Below are positions 6,637 through 15,422 of a stretch of 49,013 nt of DNA, in pieces. The position numbers were made by a program, and so were the translations under genes. The stretch's first letter is position 1, and the number at the start of each line of letters is the position of its first letter. The notes below the pieces were generated by a model. It ran no database searches. It worked only from the letters and a program-made list of their open reading frames with translations, and had not been told where the DNA came from. The stretch is from Candidatus Bathyarchaeota archaeon (GTDB lineage Archaea > Thermoproteota > Bathyarchaeia > Bathyarchaeales > Bathycorpusculaceae), in the NCBI GenBank assembly GCA_026014705.1, contig JAOZHU010000043.1:1-49013 (forward strand). The letters run 5' to 3'.

Positions 6637-7368
6637 TCAGGTAGCTTTCGTTAAGAGCGTTATTCCGCCGAGTTGCGCTAGGCGTTTTCCTGCTGGTGAT
6701 TCCGCGTTTAGTATGCGGGTTTGGATGTTTCTGTTGGCGGCGATTTGCATTAGCCTGTTCAAGCGGTTTTTTGCGCGTGCGTTCGCCAAGTAAACGTCGG
6801 TTAACAGGAGGATTTCGGGTTTGGGTTTGCTGGGTTTCCACGGGGTGAGGATGGCGGTTTCTATTTCTGTGAATTCGTAAAGTACAAGCGTGTCTTGGCT
6901 TGATGTGCTGAGGCGTTTTTCCAGTGTCTCTATTATGTTTTCTGATTCCTGTGCGGTGGTTTCGTTGATTGTTTGGCGGAATAGGGGGTTTTTCGCGAGC
7001 GCAGCTACTTCGGGTTGGGTGCGTGCGGAGCCTGTGATTTCTGAGATGACGGTTTTGTTTGGTCCTTGCGTTAGCCACGTGTGGTGCGTTTGAATGTGGT
7101 TGAGGAAGTTTTTCGCGTGGTTGCTTTTGGCTGGTGAGGCGATGATTATGCTTTTTACGCCTTCTTTCAGAATGGGTCTTAACGCGTTTATTGTGGCTTC
7201 GTAGAAATTGTATTGGGCTTTCGGACTGTTTTCCGCGTCGTTGAGCGGGATGGTTTTTTCGTGTTTGGCTACGTTGCTGTATATTCTCCATAATGCTGCT
7301 TGATTTGCTTCTACGCCTATGAGAATTGCTACAGGGTAGCCTCGTTTGTAGCTTTTTTTCGGTTTCAA
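6637..7368 (-). CDS. eRF1/Pelota-like protein lacking the N-terminal domain
   Basis: A 243-residue protein that aligns by pattern with the central and C-terminal domains of the eRF1/Pelota/Vms1 group: an RNase H-like start (PVAILIGVEANQAALWRIYS, residues 12-31), the helix-strand SIIIASPAKSNHAKNFLNHI near 73-92, and an L7Ae-like end where ILLLTD and SPAGKRLAQLGGITLLTK resemble the Pelota C-terminus. No N-terminal Sm-like or NIKS domain is present and no GGQ motif is visible. A role at stalled ribosomes is plausible but inferred. The start is TTG at 7368. The family assignment is moderate. Confidence 0.65.
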   Translation of the reverse strand: MKPKKSYKRGYPVAILIGVEANQAALWRIYSNVAKHEKTIPLNDAENSPKAQYNFYEATINALRPILKEGVKSIIIASPAKSNHAKNFLNHIQTHHTWLTQGPNKTVISEITGSARTQPEVAALAKNPLFRQTINETTAQESENIIETLEKRLSTSSQDTLVLYEFTEIETAILTPWKPSKPKPEILLLTDVYLANARAKNRLNRLMQIAANRNIQTRILNAESPAGKRLAQLGGITLLTKAT

Positions 7369-7464
7369 TGAAACTTCACTCTGCGCATCAAGCTAAGCTT
7401 GACTTCTGAGGGGCTATTTATGTTTGCGGGCTGCTTGTTGGCGTTTTCAGTGCTGGTGTATAAT

Positions 7465-7499
7465 AGCGCGTGGAAAAAACTATAGCCTCCCTTCACATA
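7465..7499 (+). repeat. 35-base repeated element, copy 2
   Basis: AGCGCGTGGA (7465-7474), five A bases, then CTATAGCCTCCCTTCACATA (7480-7499). It matches 642-676 without gaps at 28 of 35 positions. It sits between two divergent genes, 40 bases before the start at 7538, and could be a regulatory site for either. Confidence 0.55.
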
Positions 7500-7537
7500 A
7501 CCATAACTGGGTATGAGACGAGGCAGGTAGGGCAGCT

Positions 7538-8305
7538 TTGAGATTGAGTTTGTCTAATGGCGTTTTTTCTAGGAAAGCTTTAGCTGACAACATAGCTTGC
7601 GTTCGAGAGTTGGGTTTTGATAGTTTGGAGTTTAACATGAAATGCGTGCAGAGAGATGATGAAGAATGCGTTTACGAAGCTAAGCGGCTTATTGAGGCAA
7701 ACGGCTTGGAGTGCTTAACGCTGCACGCAGCTACGATTCATGTGCAAAGCGAGGATGAACTAGCCACGGCGGCTTATTACGGCAAGGTGTCAGCGGATTT
7801 TGCTTACAAGCTCTCTGCGCCAGTTCTCGTGGTTCACTCGAACGTCTCGCGAAGGCTGCCTGAAAACGTTAGAGCCGAGTTTCTGGCGAGAATCTTCAAG
7901 GTGCTGCGCAGCTACGCTGAAGGTTTAAGCCTCAAGTTGGCTTTGGAGAACCTTTCTTACGCGTCAAGCGGCTTCGGCAAGAATGTGCCTGAACTCGAAG
8001 AGGCATTCGGGATTGTCGATGACGGCGCTATGGGGGTGACTTTGGATTTTTGCCACGCAGAAGCCACTGGGCAAACCTTTAATCTTCTTGAAAAGTACGG
8101 CGGGAAACTGTTGAATGTGCATTTGAGCAACCGAGCCCACAAACCCTTTGACGCTGAAACGCCCAGCCTGAACAGTTTTCTGGCACAGCTTCGAAAACAC
8201 AATTACCAAGGTCCATTAACACTTGAGCTGAGCCCCAAGTGCACTCGTGAGCAGATTTTACAGACGAAGCTTACTGTTCAAAGAAGCTTGAGCCGAAAAG
8301 GTTAG
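7538..8305 (+). CDS. sugar phosphate isomerase/epimerase-like TIM-barrel protein (AP endonuclease 2 superfamily)
   Basis: A 255-residue protein with the TIM-barrel pattern of the xylose-isomerase/endonuclease IV superfamily. Metal-binding positions can be followed through FNMK (residue 28), TLHAATIHV (59-67), VVHSN (residues 98-102), LALENLS, GVTLDFCHAEA (residues 167-177), NVHLSNR and LTLELSP. The substrate cannot be deduced; known relatives act on sugars or abasic DNA. The start is TTG at 7538; there is no ATG before the first strand. It is transcribed divergently from the eRF1-like gene. Confidence 0.8.
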   Translation: MRLSLSNGVFSRKALADNIACVRELGFDSLEFNMKCVQRDDEECVYEAKRLIEANGLECLTLHAATIHVQSEDELATAAYYGKVSADFAYKLSAPVLVVHSNVSRRLPENVRAEFLARIFKVLRSYAEGLSLKLALENLSYASSGFGKNVPELEEAFGIVDDGAMGVTLDFCHAEATGQTFNLLEKYGGKLLNVHLSNRAHKPFDAETPSLNSFLAQLRKHNYQGPLTLELSPKCTREQILQTKLTVQRSLSRKG

Positions 8306-8621
8306 TCTCCGCGGTTACTTGTTGCTGCATCATAAGCATTTTTCCTTTGTGAAAGCCGCGGCGCCGTCTTTTTTGACCAGCGCCAAATTCCTTGGGGGTG
8401 TAGTTTCGTGTGACGGCTTCAGAAAATCTAAATTCTTGCGGGTTTTGTGTGTTTTTGTTGCTGTGGCAGAGCAGGTTTTTGTGTAGGTTGTATGGGATAT
8501 ATCGGGTTTTGGAATATGTCGGCGGTTAAAACAAGCTATATATTAAGTCTTGCGAAGTAATATGTGTAGCTGGGTAAAACACAACAACTGTTTAACACAA
8601 CTACACAAAAAGGCGAAAAAA
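8306..8621. other. intergenic stretch with the promoter of the NitrOD5-like gene
   Basis: No gene is supported. A TATA box CTATATATTA (8533-8542) predicts transcription from about 8560. A second TATA-like GATATATC (8489-8496) reads either way. On the minus strand an open frame covering about 8330-8460 has coding-like composition but no start codon, so it is left out. Confidence 0.5.
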
Positions 8622-9092
8622 ATGATAAGCACCCTGCAATCAAACACTCCATGCATAATAGAACTAAAAACAAGAAAAACAAACACGAGAGAAACAAAAT
8701 TCGAAGAAATCATGCTGGAGACAGTTGACGAAGTTTTCTCCTCACTCGGACACACATGCAAACAAGCCATATACGCGCAACTAAAAGAAACATTCAAAAT
8801 CAAAAAACGAGAAATCCCCATTAAACTCGAAGAATTCGCCAACGCAATCGAGCAAATCTTCGGACCCGGCGCAAGATTCATCGAACTGAAAATAATTGAA
8901 AAACTCCATCAAAAAACTCCGAACTTCCTCTATATCCCGCACATAAAAAGCCTAGTTTTCGCAGACTACGTAACGAACCTGCGCCGCTTTTTCACAATCA
9001 CCCATTGCGAATTCAACAGCGTTCACTCCGCCCAAAGAAAAAGAACCTCCCCCCAACACTTGGTTAACAAACCCTATTTCATAGCGCCCTAA
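8622..9092 (+). CDS. NitrOD5-like (DUF3227-type) small archaeal protein
   Basis: A 156-residue protein. Residues 27-110 (FEEIMLETVDEVFSSLG, then AIYAQLKETFKIKKREIP, then FANAIEQIFGPGARFIELKIIEKL) fit the helical NitrOD5 pattern that is common as a stand-alone domain or kinase output domain in TACK archaea. The function is unknown. I chose the ATG at 8622, because the TATA box at 8533-8542 places transcription after the earlier in-frame ATG at 8550. The C-terminal 40 residues look unrelated to the domain. It converges on the hypothetical gene at 9161-9496. Confidence 0.65.
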   Translation: MISTLQSNTPCIIELKTRKTNTRETKFEEIMLETVDEVFSSLGHTCKQAIYAQLKETFKIKKREIPIKLEEFANAIEQIFGPGARFIELKIIEKLHQKTPNFLYIPHIKSLVFADYVTNLRRFFTITHCEFNSVHSAQRKRTSPQHLVNKPYFIAP

Positions 9093-9160
9093 ACACTGAA
9101 CAGCCACTAACCATGTCGCAAAAACCCATTTCACGCATAAAACACGAAAACAAGCCGCAG

Positions 9161-9496
9161 CTACAGCGAATCCTTAATCGCCCGCACACCACGCAGAGTG
9201 TCCTTGAAAGTTTTGCCCACATCTTCCAGAAACAAAGCCCTACTACGTATACCTTGCTGAACCGCTCCCGCAGCCACAAAACAAGCACCCACACACTCAG
9301 TAATCGGCGAAGGATCTGGAAATACTATCAAAGCCACACCAATCTTAATTAGCCTAGATTTGTTGCCAGCCCGCCACAACTTCTTAGTAGCCTCAGCGCT
9401 GCATGCTGCGCCGTGTAACGCATAGGCTAAGTCACTATAGCTCTCGCTCAACTCATTTACAGCCTTAGTCACAGCCTTCGCGTCATTTGGCTTCAT
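9161..9496 (-). CDS. conserved-looking small protein with a hydrophobic hairpin
   Basis: A 111-residue protein. A hydrophilic helical N-terminus is followed by two hydrophobic stretches at residues 49-59 (LIKIGVALIVF) and 66-80 (ECVGACFVAAGAVQQ), joined by a PDPSP turn, then a charged C-terminal helix. This fits a membrane hairpin or a buried helical pair. I do not recognise a family. ATG at 9496 is preceded by a weak GGTG. Possible TATA boxes lie far upstream near 9670 and 9728 (minus strand), implying a long leader. Confidence 0.6.
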   Translation of the reverse strand: MKPNDAKAVTKAVNELSESYSDLAYALHGAACSAEATKKLWRAGNKSRLIKIGVALIVFPDPSPITECVGACFVAAGAVQQGIRSRALFLEDVGKTFKDTLRGVRAIKDSL

Positions 9497-9805
9497 TGCG
9501 CATCACACCAGTCTTCTGTACACTGTGAGGCTCGAAGCAGAAAAACCTTAGCACGCTGAAAAACCCGCCGAACAGCCCTTTTCTGCTGGCAACTGCTATT
9601 TTTTTATCGGAGAGGCTGCATTTCGCTGCATCCAACAGGCACTATTTCGGCAATAATCAGTCAATTACGCAAGATAGGCAGTTTAAAAGGCGTCTAAGCC
9701 ACCGCGCCACTGGGCACTCAGCGTTTTATACGAGGCTGAGAAACGTTGAATCTATCTGAACGCTGCTCTTGGACGCCCTGTGGAAAAAGGAAAACGCTTG
9801 TGCAC
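9497..9805. other. 309-base intergenic stretch
   Basis: Between a minus-strand gene start and the 3' end of apt. On the minus strand CGTATAAAACGC (around 9728-9739) is a good TATA box, followed by another at CCTTTTAAACTG (around 9680). No tRNA fold or open frame is supported. It may be the leader of the gene at 9161-9496. Confidence 0.5.
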
Positions 9806-10354
9806 TTACCCGTTTGTGGTGTTAAGTTGTATAAGCGAGTATACGTCGTACTTGTCGCCGAGGGTTTTTCTGCCGTTAAGATAGCCAAGCTCTATCAGGA
9901 AACCTACGCCCACGATTTCCCCGCCGAGCTTCTCAACCAGCTCGATGTTTGCTTTGACGGTGCCGCCTGTCGCCAGCAAATCATCAACAATCAACACTTT
10001 TTGTCCGCTGGTAATAGCGTCTTCGTGCATCTCAATAGTGTCGCATTCATACTCCTTCTTGTAAGTCAAATCCACGCATTTAAACGGCAATTTCCCCTTC
10101 TTGCGCACAGGAACAAAACCGACACCAAGCTCATAAGCCAACGCTGCACCGACAATAAAACCCCGAGCCTCATTCGACACCACGACATCTATGGCTTTAC
10201 CCTGATAATGCTCAGCCAACCGCCTAATGCATTCACGGAAACAGCATTTGTCCTTCAGCAACGGCGTAATATCCCAGAAAACCACACCTTTAAACTCAGG
10301 TATCCTGCGAACTTTCGACTTAAGATCCAACTTTCTACCTTCACCTTTTTTCAT
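9806..10354 (-). CDS. apt: adenine phosphoribosyltransferase
   Basis: A 182-residue type I phosphoribosyltransferase. The PRPP-binding motif VLIVDDLLATGGT is at residues 120-132, and the N-terminal IPEFKGVVFWDITPLL stretch (residues 18-33) is the adenine-type hood signature. It converts adenine and PRPP to AMP. I chose the ATG at 10354, preceded by GAGGTG at a spacing of 9; the reading frame extends further up but overlaps the upstream gene. It follows mtnP by 20 bases, so adenine released from methylthioadenosine can be salvaged by the next gene product. The length is normal for the family. Confidence 0.93.
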   Translation of the reverse strand: MKKGEGRKLDLKSKVRRIPEFKGVVFWDITPLLKDKCCFRECIRRLAEHYQGKAIDVVVSNEARGFIVGAALAYELGVGFVPVRKKGKLPFKCVDLTYKKEYECDTIEMHEDAITSGQKVLIVDDLLATGGTVKANIELVEKLGGEIVGVGFLIELGYLNGRKTLGDKYDVYSLIQLNTTNG

Positions 10355-10374
10355 TCCACAATACACCTCAATGA

Positions 10375-11163
10375 TTACACAAACGCGCTCTTCAACGCGC
10401 TGCCGCATTCACAGCAGCCACGTTCCCGAGGCAACCGCGCAATAGCCTCAACAATTATTCGCTTAACGTTTTCAATGTTCGCACGCATAGTTCGCACAAT
10501 ATCATCCACGCAAACAGCATGGTCCTTCCACACGTCATAATCTGTAACAGTCGCAATCGTCGCGTAGCACAACTCAGCTTCACGTGCAAGCACACATTCA
10601 GGCACAAGCGTCATGCCCACCACATCCGCACCCCAACCCCTGTACATTCGAGACTCAGCCTTAGTCGAAAACCGCGGACCCTCAATGCAAACGTAAGTGC
10701 CAATGCTGTGCGAGCTAACGCCAAAATCCTTAGCAACACCTATCAAAACTTGCCTCAATTCTGGGCACATAGGCTCAGCCACAGAAATATGACACACGCG
10801 CTGCTCAGCATAAAACGACTGCTCACGTCTCGTAGTGCGGTCAATAAACTGGTCAACAAAAACTATGTCGCCCGGCTTGTACTCCTCCCTTAAAGAGCCC
10901 ACGGTTGAAGGCGCAAACACTCTCTTCACGCCAAGCTGCTTCAGAGCATAAATGTTCGCGCGTGAATTAACATCCGTAGGTCTTATCGAATGCGTTTTCC
11001 CATGCCGCGGCAGAAACGCCACCCGCTTGCCCGCCAACTCGCCTATCGTGATGGCGTCGGAAGGCGCACCGTAAGGCGTATCCACCGTCACTTCCTCAAT
11101 GTCCTTAAGCAATTTCGGGTCATAGAGGCCTGTTCCGCCGATGATACCAATCTCTGCCTGCAT
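10375..11163 (-). CDS. mtnP: S-methyl-5'-thioadenosine phosphorylase
   Basis: A 262-residue trimeric-type purine nucleoside phosphorylase. Motifs are [10 protein letters not shown] at residues 6-15 (phosphate binding), [10 protein letters not shown] at 51-60, [19 protein letters not shown] at 161-172, [14 protein letters not shown] at 183-196, and TDYD at 207-210, which marks adenine rather than guanine specificity. The C-terminal CCEC resembles the CXC motif reported to stabilise the Sulfolobus MTAP II. It cleaves methylthioadenosine from polyamine synthesis. TATA-like TTTTTATAAGG (minus strand, about 11187-11197) lies just before the ATG, so the message is nearly leaderless. It heads a two-gene operon with apt. 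Confidence 0.94.
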   Translation of the reverse strand: MQAEIGIIGGTGLYDPKLLKDIEEVTVDTPYGAPSDAITIGELAGKRVAFLPRHGKTHSIRPTDVNSRANIYALKQLGVKRVFAPSTVGSLREEYKPGDIVFVDQFIDRTTRREQSFYAEQRVCHISVAEPMCPELRQVLIGVAKDFGVSSHSIGTYVCIEGPRFSTKAESRMYRGWGADVVGMTLVPECVLAREAELCYATIATVTDYDVWKDHAVCVDDIVRTMRANIENVKRIIVEAIARLPRERGCCECGSALKSAFV

Positions 11164-11285
11164 GGCAACTAACTTCCAGCTTTTGCCTTATAAAAATAGC
11201 GACCTTAACCTGCAACGGATTCTTTAATAGCTCCGCACACTCAATAATTTCGCGGAAAACGATTTTCTCAGGAAGGCACATTTTC

Positions 11286-13358
11286 ATGCAAAACAAATTA
11301 AAGCGAGAAGGAACACCAAACAGGCTCATACGTGAAAAAAGCCCATACCTGCTCCAGCACGCCTACAACCCAGTAGACTGGCAACCATGGAGCAAGGAAG
11401 CATTCGAACAAGCAAAAGCACAAAACAAACCTGTTTTTGTCTCCATAGGCTACTCCGCTTGCCACTGGTGCCACGTCATGGAGAAAGAATGCTTCAACGA
11501 TGAAGAAGTAGCCAAACTAATGAACAAAGAATTCATATGCGTAAAGGTTGACCGGGAAGAAAGACCCGATATAGACAATGCCTACATGGCAGCATGCCAT
11601 GCAATGGGACGAAGCTGCGGCTGGCCATTAAATGTGATAATGACGCCGGAAAAAACCCCGTTTTTCGCCGCAAGTTACATCCCTAAAAACAGCAGATTCG
11701 GCTTGGTCGGACTGATAGACCTCATTCCCCAGATAAGCACCATTTGGCGAACACGCCGAACTGAACTGGAAACCCTCGGCGAAAACATTAAACACAGAAT
11801 AGCCGCTTTGGAGCGGAGACAGCCTGAAACAGAACTAAGCGAAGAAACGCTGCACTCAGCTTATGAACAACTTGAAGCAAATTTTGACGCGGAAAACGGC
11901 GGGTTCGGACATGCGCCAAAATTTCCCATGCCACACAATCTACTTTTCCTAATCAGATACTGGAACCGAACCAAACAAAAAACAGCGTTAGAAATGGCAG
12001 AAAAAACCCTGCAAGCAATGCGCCGAGGCGGAATTTTCGACCACATAGGCTTCGGTTTTCACCGCTACTCCACCGACCCCCAGTGGCTGGTTCCACATTT
12101 TGAAAAAATGCTATACGACCAAGCGCTATTAGCCATGGCGTACACTGAAGCGTACCAAGCAACAGGCACTGAGGAATATAAGCAAACAGCTGAAGAAATC
12201 TTAGAGTACGCACTAAGAGATTTGACCTCACCTGAAGGCGGATTCTACTCAGCAGAAGACGCAGACAGCGAAGACGAAGAAGGAAAATTTTACCTGTGGA
12301 CAGAAACGGAAATCAGAAAAAACCTGCCACCCGAAGACGCAGACTTAGCCATTAAAATCTTCGGAATCCAGAACAGAGGAAACCACACCGAGCATGGTCG
12401 CACATCAAAAGGCAAAAACATACTCCACCTTCCCAAACCACTAAGGCAAATTGCCTCAGAAAACAACATCCCCCTTGACAGGCTCAGCCACAAACTCGAA
12501 AAAACCCGCAAAATGCTCTTCGAAAGCAGAAAAACACGAGTTCACCCGATAAAAGACGACAAGGTGCTTACTGACTGGAACGGCTTAATGATTGCAGCCT
12601 TGGCAAAAGCATACCAAGTTTTCGGCAAAAAAGAATACCTGCAAGCCGCAGAGAAAGCCGCGGATTTCCTGCTAAGCCAAATGAAACAAGAAAACGGAAA
12701 GCTCTATCACCGATACGCAAAAGGCGAAAAAGCAGTAGACGGCTTCCTAGATGACTACGCCTTCCTCGTGTGGGGGCTAATCGAAATCCACCAGGCAAAT
12801 TTCAAAACTGGATATCTGCAGGAAGCACATGAACTATCCAAAACCATGATTAAACAGTTTTTGGATGAAAAAAACAGCGGCTTCTACTTCACTGCAGAAA
12901 ACGCCGAATACTTCATTCATAGAAAAAAAGAAACATACGACGGAGCATTACCCTCAGGCAACTCCGTAGCGATGTTTAACCTGCTGCGTCTGTCACGACT
13001 AGTCAACGAGCCTACATACGAAGAGGCAGCCAGCAGAATCAGCAAGGCATTCGCTGGTGAAGTCAAAACTGCGCCTACTGCCCACACGTTCCTGCTTCTA
13101 GCCGCAGATTTTGCTATTGGACCAGGGCACACGGTAAACTTGGTAGGTGAAATTGATGAAGAAAATCTGCAAAACATGCTGGTCGCCTTAAGGAAGAAAT
13201 ACTTACCGACCGCGGTTATTTCGTTGAAGAAACCCAGCCAAGAAAGCGGGGGCTACACGAAAATTAACGGCAAAGCCACCGCCTACATATGCCGAGGGCA
13301 AACGTGCATGCCGCCAACAAACGAGCCACTGAAGATGTTGCAGTTGCTTGAGCCTTAG
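11286..13358 (+). CDS. DUF255 / YyaL (SSP411-like) thioredoxin-fold protein
   Basis: A 690-residue cytosolic protein. The N-terminal ~170 residues form a thioredoxin-like domain with [10 protein letters not shown] (C59 and C62) and [11 protein letters not shown]. The remainder is an (alpha/alpha)6-barrel resembling N-acylglucosamine epimerases and glycoside hydrolases, with [26 protein letters not shown] and [15 protein letters not shown]. The family is conserved from bacteria to animals (SPATA20), but its reaction is not established. The start ATG at 11286 follows AGGAAGG. It is divergent from mtnP. Full length and intact. Confidence 0.93.
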   Translation: MQNKLKREGTPNRLIREKSPYLLQHAYNPVDWQPWSKEAFEQAKAQNKPVFVSIGYSACHWCHVMEKECFNDEEVAKLMNKEFICVKVDREERPDIDNAYMAACHAMGRSCGWPLNVIMTPEKTPFFAASYIPKNSRFGLVGLIDLIPQISTIWRTRRTELETLGENIKHRIAALERRQPETELSEETLHSAYEQLEANFDAENGGFGHAPKFPMPHNLLFLIRYWNRTKQKTALEMAEKTLQAMRRGGIFDHIGFGFHRYSTDPQWLVPHFEKMLYDQALLAMAYTEAYQATGTEEYKQTAEEILEYALRDLTSPEGGFYSAEDADSEDEEGKFYLWTETEIRKNLPPEDADLAIKIFGIQNRGNHTEHGRTSKGKNILHLPKPLRQIASENNIPLDRLSHKLEKTRKMLFESRKTRVHPIKDDKVLTDWNGLMIAALAKAYQVFGKKEYLQAAEKAADFLLSQMKQENGKLYHRYAKGEKAVDGFLDDYAFLVWGLIEIHQANFKTGYLQEAHELSKTMIKQFLDEKNSGFYFTAENAEYFIHRKKETYDGALPSGNSVAMFNLLRLSRLVNEPTYEEAASRISKAFAGEVKTAPTAHTFLLLAADFAIGPGHTVNLVGEIDEENLQNMLVALRKKYLPTAVISLKKPSQESGGYTKINGKATAYICRGQTCMPPTNEPLKMLQLLEP

Positions 13359-13388
13359 CAGCAAGCAAATAAGTAACGTTGGGAAAGC

Positions 13389-14627
13389 TCACGTGGCTGC
13401 TGGACGCGTTCCAAGCTTAAGTGAAACATTCATCGTTGCGCCATCCCTGACAATCGTCACAGTAATTGTCTGCCCAGGCAAGGTGTTTTCTTCCAGATAA
13501 CTTGAAAGGTCGTCTATACCTCTGATTCTTGCGCCGTTGATGGCGATGATTATATCTCCACCCACCACGACTGATTGCCCGCCAACAGTAACCTGCCGTG
13601 TTCCCCCATGCAAGCCCGCACTAGCAGCCGGCCCACCAGTGGTGACTTGGGCGATTAGCCAACCGTAAGTCACATCCACGCCCATTGCTTTGGCTATGCC
13701 GTAAGTCATGTCTGTTCCCGACGCGCCTATCGTCGGGTGCTTATCATAGGAACCAGTGGTCACCAATGATTCAATCTCGCGCAGCACCGTGCTGGAAGGA
13801 ATTGCGAAACCGACGCCCTGCGACTCGCTTACGATAGCGGTGGTTATGCCTACCACTTGACCCTGATAATTCAGCAGAGGTCCGCCTGAGTTTCCGGGGT
13901 TGATGGGCACGCTCATTTGTATCACGTTTGCTATTGGATAGCCGCCGCTCATGTCTTCGGTAATTGTCCTGCCTAGTGCGCTCACGATGCCAGTGGTCAT
14001 TGTGCCAGCTAACCCGTAGGGACCGCCAACGGCTATTAGTGCATCGCCTACGCTTAAGGTTGAGGAGCTAACCATTTCCAGTGGTTTGCACTCGCTCTGC
14101 GGAGCCTCGGTTGAGAGCACTGCAAGGTCTGCGTAGGGGTCAGAGCCAAGCAATGTAGCGGCGTAGCCGTTTCCGTTTATGAAGGTTACAGTGATGTTAA
14201 TCGTGTTTTGAACTACATGGTAATTTGTGATGGTAACCATTTGCCCGTTAAAGTTGTAGATGAATCCTGAACCTTGAACTTCACTGTAGTAGGGACGACG
14301 GAAGACATCGTACTGCACAGTTAACCCTTGAATGACTACAACTGAGTCCTTGACTTTAGCGTACAATTGTGCAAGGGAACCGTTTTCCCCTGCAACGTAA
14401 GTGTTGCTTTGGGTGGCTATGTTCTGCCCAGACTGCAGAGCGTCTAGCTGCCCTTGAAGCGTTAAGAGTTGACCCTGAAGGTCATTAAAGTTAGCTGAAA
14501 TGGCTGAGCCTGTTATCAGGCAGCCTAGCAGCCCACCCGCTGTCAAGCTTACAGCGATAATCATTACGAGGAGCGCTGTTGAGAAACGAGGCGCTCTATC
14601 TGCTTGGCTACTTTCCAAGCACGACAC
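13389..14627 (-). CDS. HtrA/DegP-type membrane-anchored serine protease with PDZ domain
   Basis: A 412-residue protein. An N-terminal transmembrane anchor at residues 17-40 is followed by a coiled-coil-like QGQLLTLQGQLDALQ segment, then a trypsin-like domain with the catalytic triad H137 (TNYHVV), D167 (DPYADLAVL) and S247 (GNSGGP), and a C-terminal PDZ domain at about 310-405. It would act outside the membrane on misfolded proteins. It is the last of three minus-strand genes with an ABC exporter, 12 bases after the ATPase gene, so it may work in envelope quality control. All catalytic residues are present. Confidence 0.93.
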   Translation of the reverse strand: MSCLESSQADRAPRFSTALLVMIIAVSLTAGGLLGCLITGSAISANFNDLQGQLLTLQGQLDALQSGQNIATQSNTYVAGENGSLAQLYAKVKDSVVVIQGLTVQYDVFRRPYYSEVQGSGFIYNFNGQMVTITNYHVVQNTINITVTFINGNGYAATLLGSDPYADLAVLSTEAPQSECKPLEMVSSSTLSVGDALIAVGGPYGLAGTMTTGIVSALGRTITEDMSGGYPIANVIQMSVPINPGNSGGPLLNYQGQVVGITTAIVSESQGVGFAIPSSTVLREIESLVTTGSYDKHPTIGASGTDMTYGIAKAMGVDVTYGWLIAQVTTGGPAASAGLHGGTRQVTVGGQSVVVGGDIIIAINGARIRGIDDLSSYLEENTLPGQTITVTIVRDGATMNVSLKLGTRPAAT

Positions 14628-14639
14628 TCCCCCTTGCGG

Positions 14640-15422
14640 CTACAGTTTCTTCTGGCAAGAAGAGCATACGGCGTCACCGTGCTCAATTTTACTGCCGCAG
14701 CAGGGGCAAATAAGCTTTTTCTTGGCTGAGTGAAGCCCCTGCCTTTCCTTCAGGATTCTGCCATCCTTAAGAAGCACTACGCGCTCGGTGTGGGCGGCTA
14801 CTTGACCATCATGAGTAACCAGAATTATGGTAGTATCCTGCTTGAGGTTAAGGTTCGCGAGCAAAGTGACGATTTCCCGCTTGTTTTTTGCATCCAAGTT
14901 TCCAGTCGGTTCATCCGCCAAGATTATTGCTGGATTATTAGCCAAAGCTCGTGCAATAGCGACGCGCTGCTGCTCGCCTGCGCTTAGTCGGTGAGGTCTG
15001 TGCTCTTCTCTTCCAGAAAGACCGACCATGCCTAAAAGCTCGCTTGCCCTCTGCTTTCGCTCGGTTTTAGAGGTTTTCGTGTTTTCCATAGGTAACTCCA
15101 CATTCTCTCGAGCGTTCAAATAAGGCAGCAGATTAAAAGTCTGGAAAACAAACCCAATTTTGCTCCTCCGTATCTTATACAGCGCGTTTTCAGGCATCCT
15201 GACAACGTCAACGCCGTCCAGCAGCACTGTTCCAGTGGTTGGTTTATCAAGGCACCCCAGCACGTTCAGCAAAGTCGTTTTGCCTGAACCTGAAGGCCCC
15301 ATAATCGCCACGAATTCGCCCTTATTCACCTGGAGGTTAACGTTGGAAAGAGCTGGAACGCTACGCTTGCCAAGCGTATAGGTTTTGGAGAGTTTTTCTA
15401 ATTTCAATACTGCTTCACTCAT
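14640..15422 (-). CDS. LolD/MacB-type ABC transporter ATPase with a C-terminal zinc ribbon
   Basis: A 260-residue ATPase: Walker [10 protein letters not shown] at 42-50, signature [15 protein letters not shown], Walker [13 protein letters not shown] and an H-loop in VTHD. After the normal ATPase end near residue 225 there is an extra zinc ribbon, with CPCC at 239-242 and CSSC at 253-256. Such a tail is not part of the standard LolD/MacB ATPase. It overlaps the permease gene by 8 bases. The partner permease carries an in-frame stop, so whether the transporter functions is uncertain. Confidence 0.92.
   Translation of the reverse strand: MSEAVLKLEKLSKTYTLGKRSVPALSNVNLQVNKGEFVAIMGPSGSGKTTLLNVLGCLDKPTTGTVLLDGVDVVRMPENALYKIRRSKIGFVFQTFNLLPYLNARENVELPMENTKTSKTERKQRASELLGMVGLSGREEHRPHRLSAGEQQRVAIARALANNPAIILADEPTGNLDAKNKREIVTLLANLNLKQDTTIILVTHDGQVAAHTERVVLLKDGRILKERQGLHSAKKKLICPCCGSKIEHGDAVCSSCQKKL

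Noticed and set aside
6605-7291. 228-codon minus-strand frame rich in Arg, His, Asn and Thr
   Set aside because: Shifted frame of the eRF1-like gene; the composition is typical of an out-of-frame translation.
8330-8460. Minus-strand frame reading like a protein end (RNLALVKKDGAAAFTKEKCL)
   Set aside because: No start codon fits after the TATA-like site and the end has no homology I recognise.
9640-9740. tRNA-like GCGGTGGCTTAG sequence on the minus strand
   Set aside because: No acceptor/T-arm pairing or anticodon loop could be completed; the TATA boxes there more likely serve the gene at 9161-9496.
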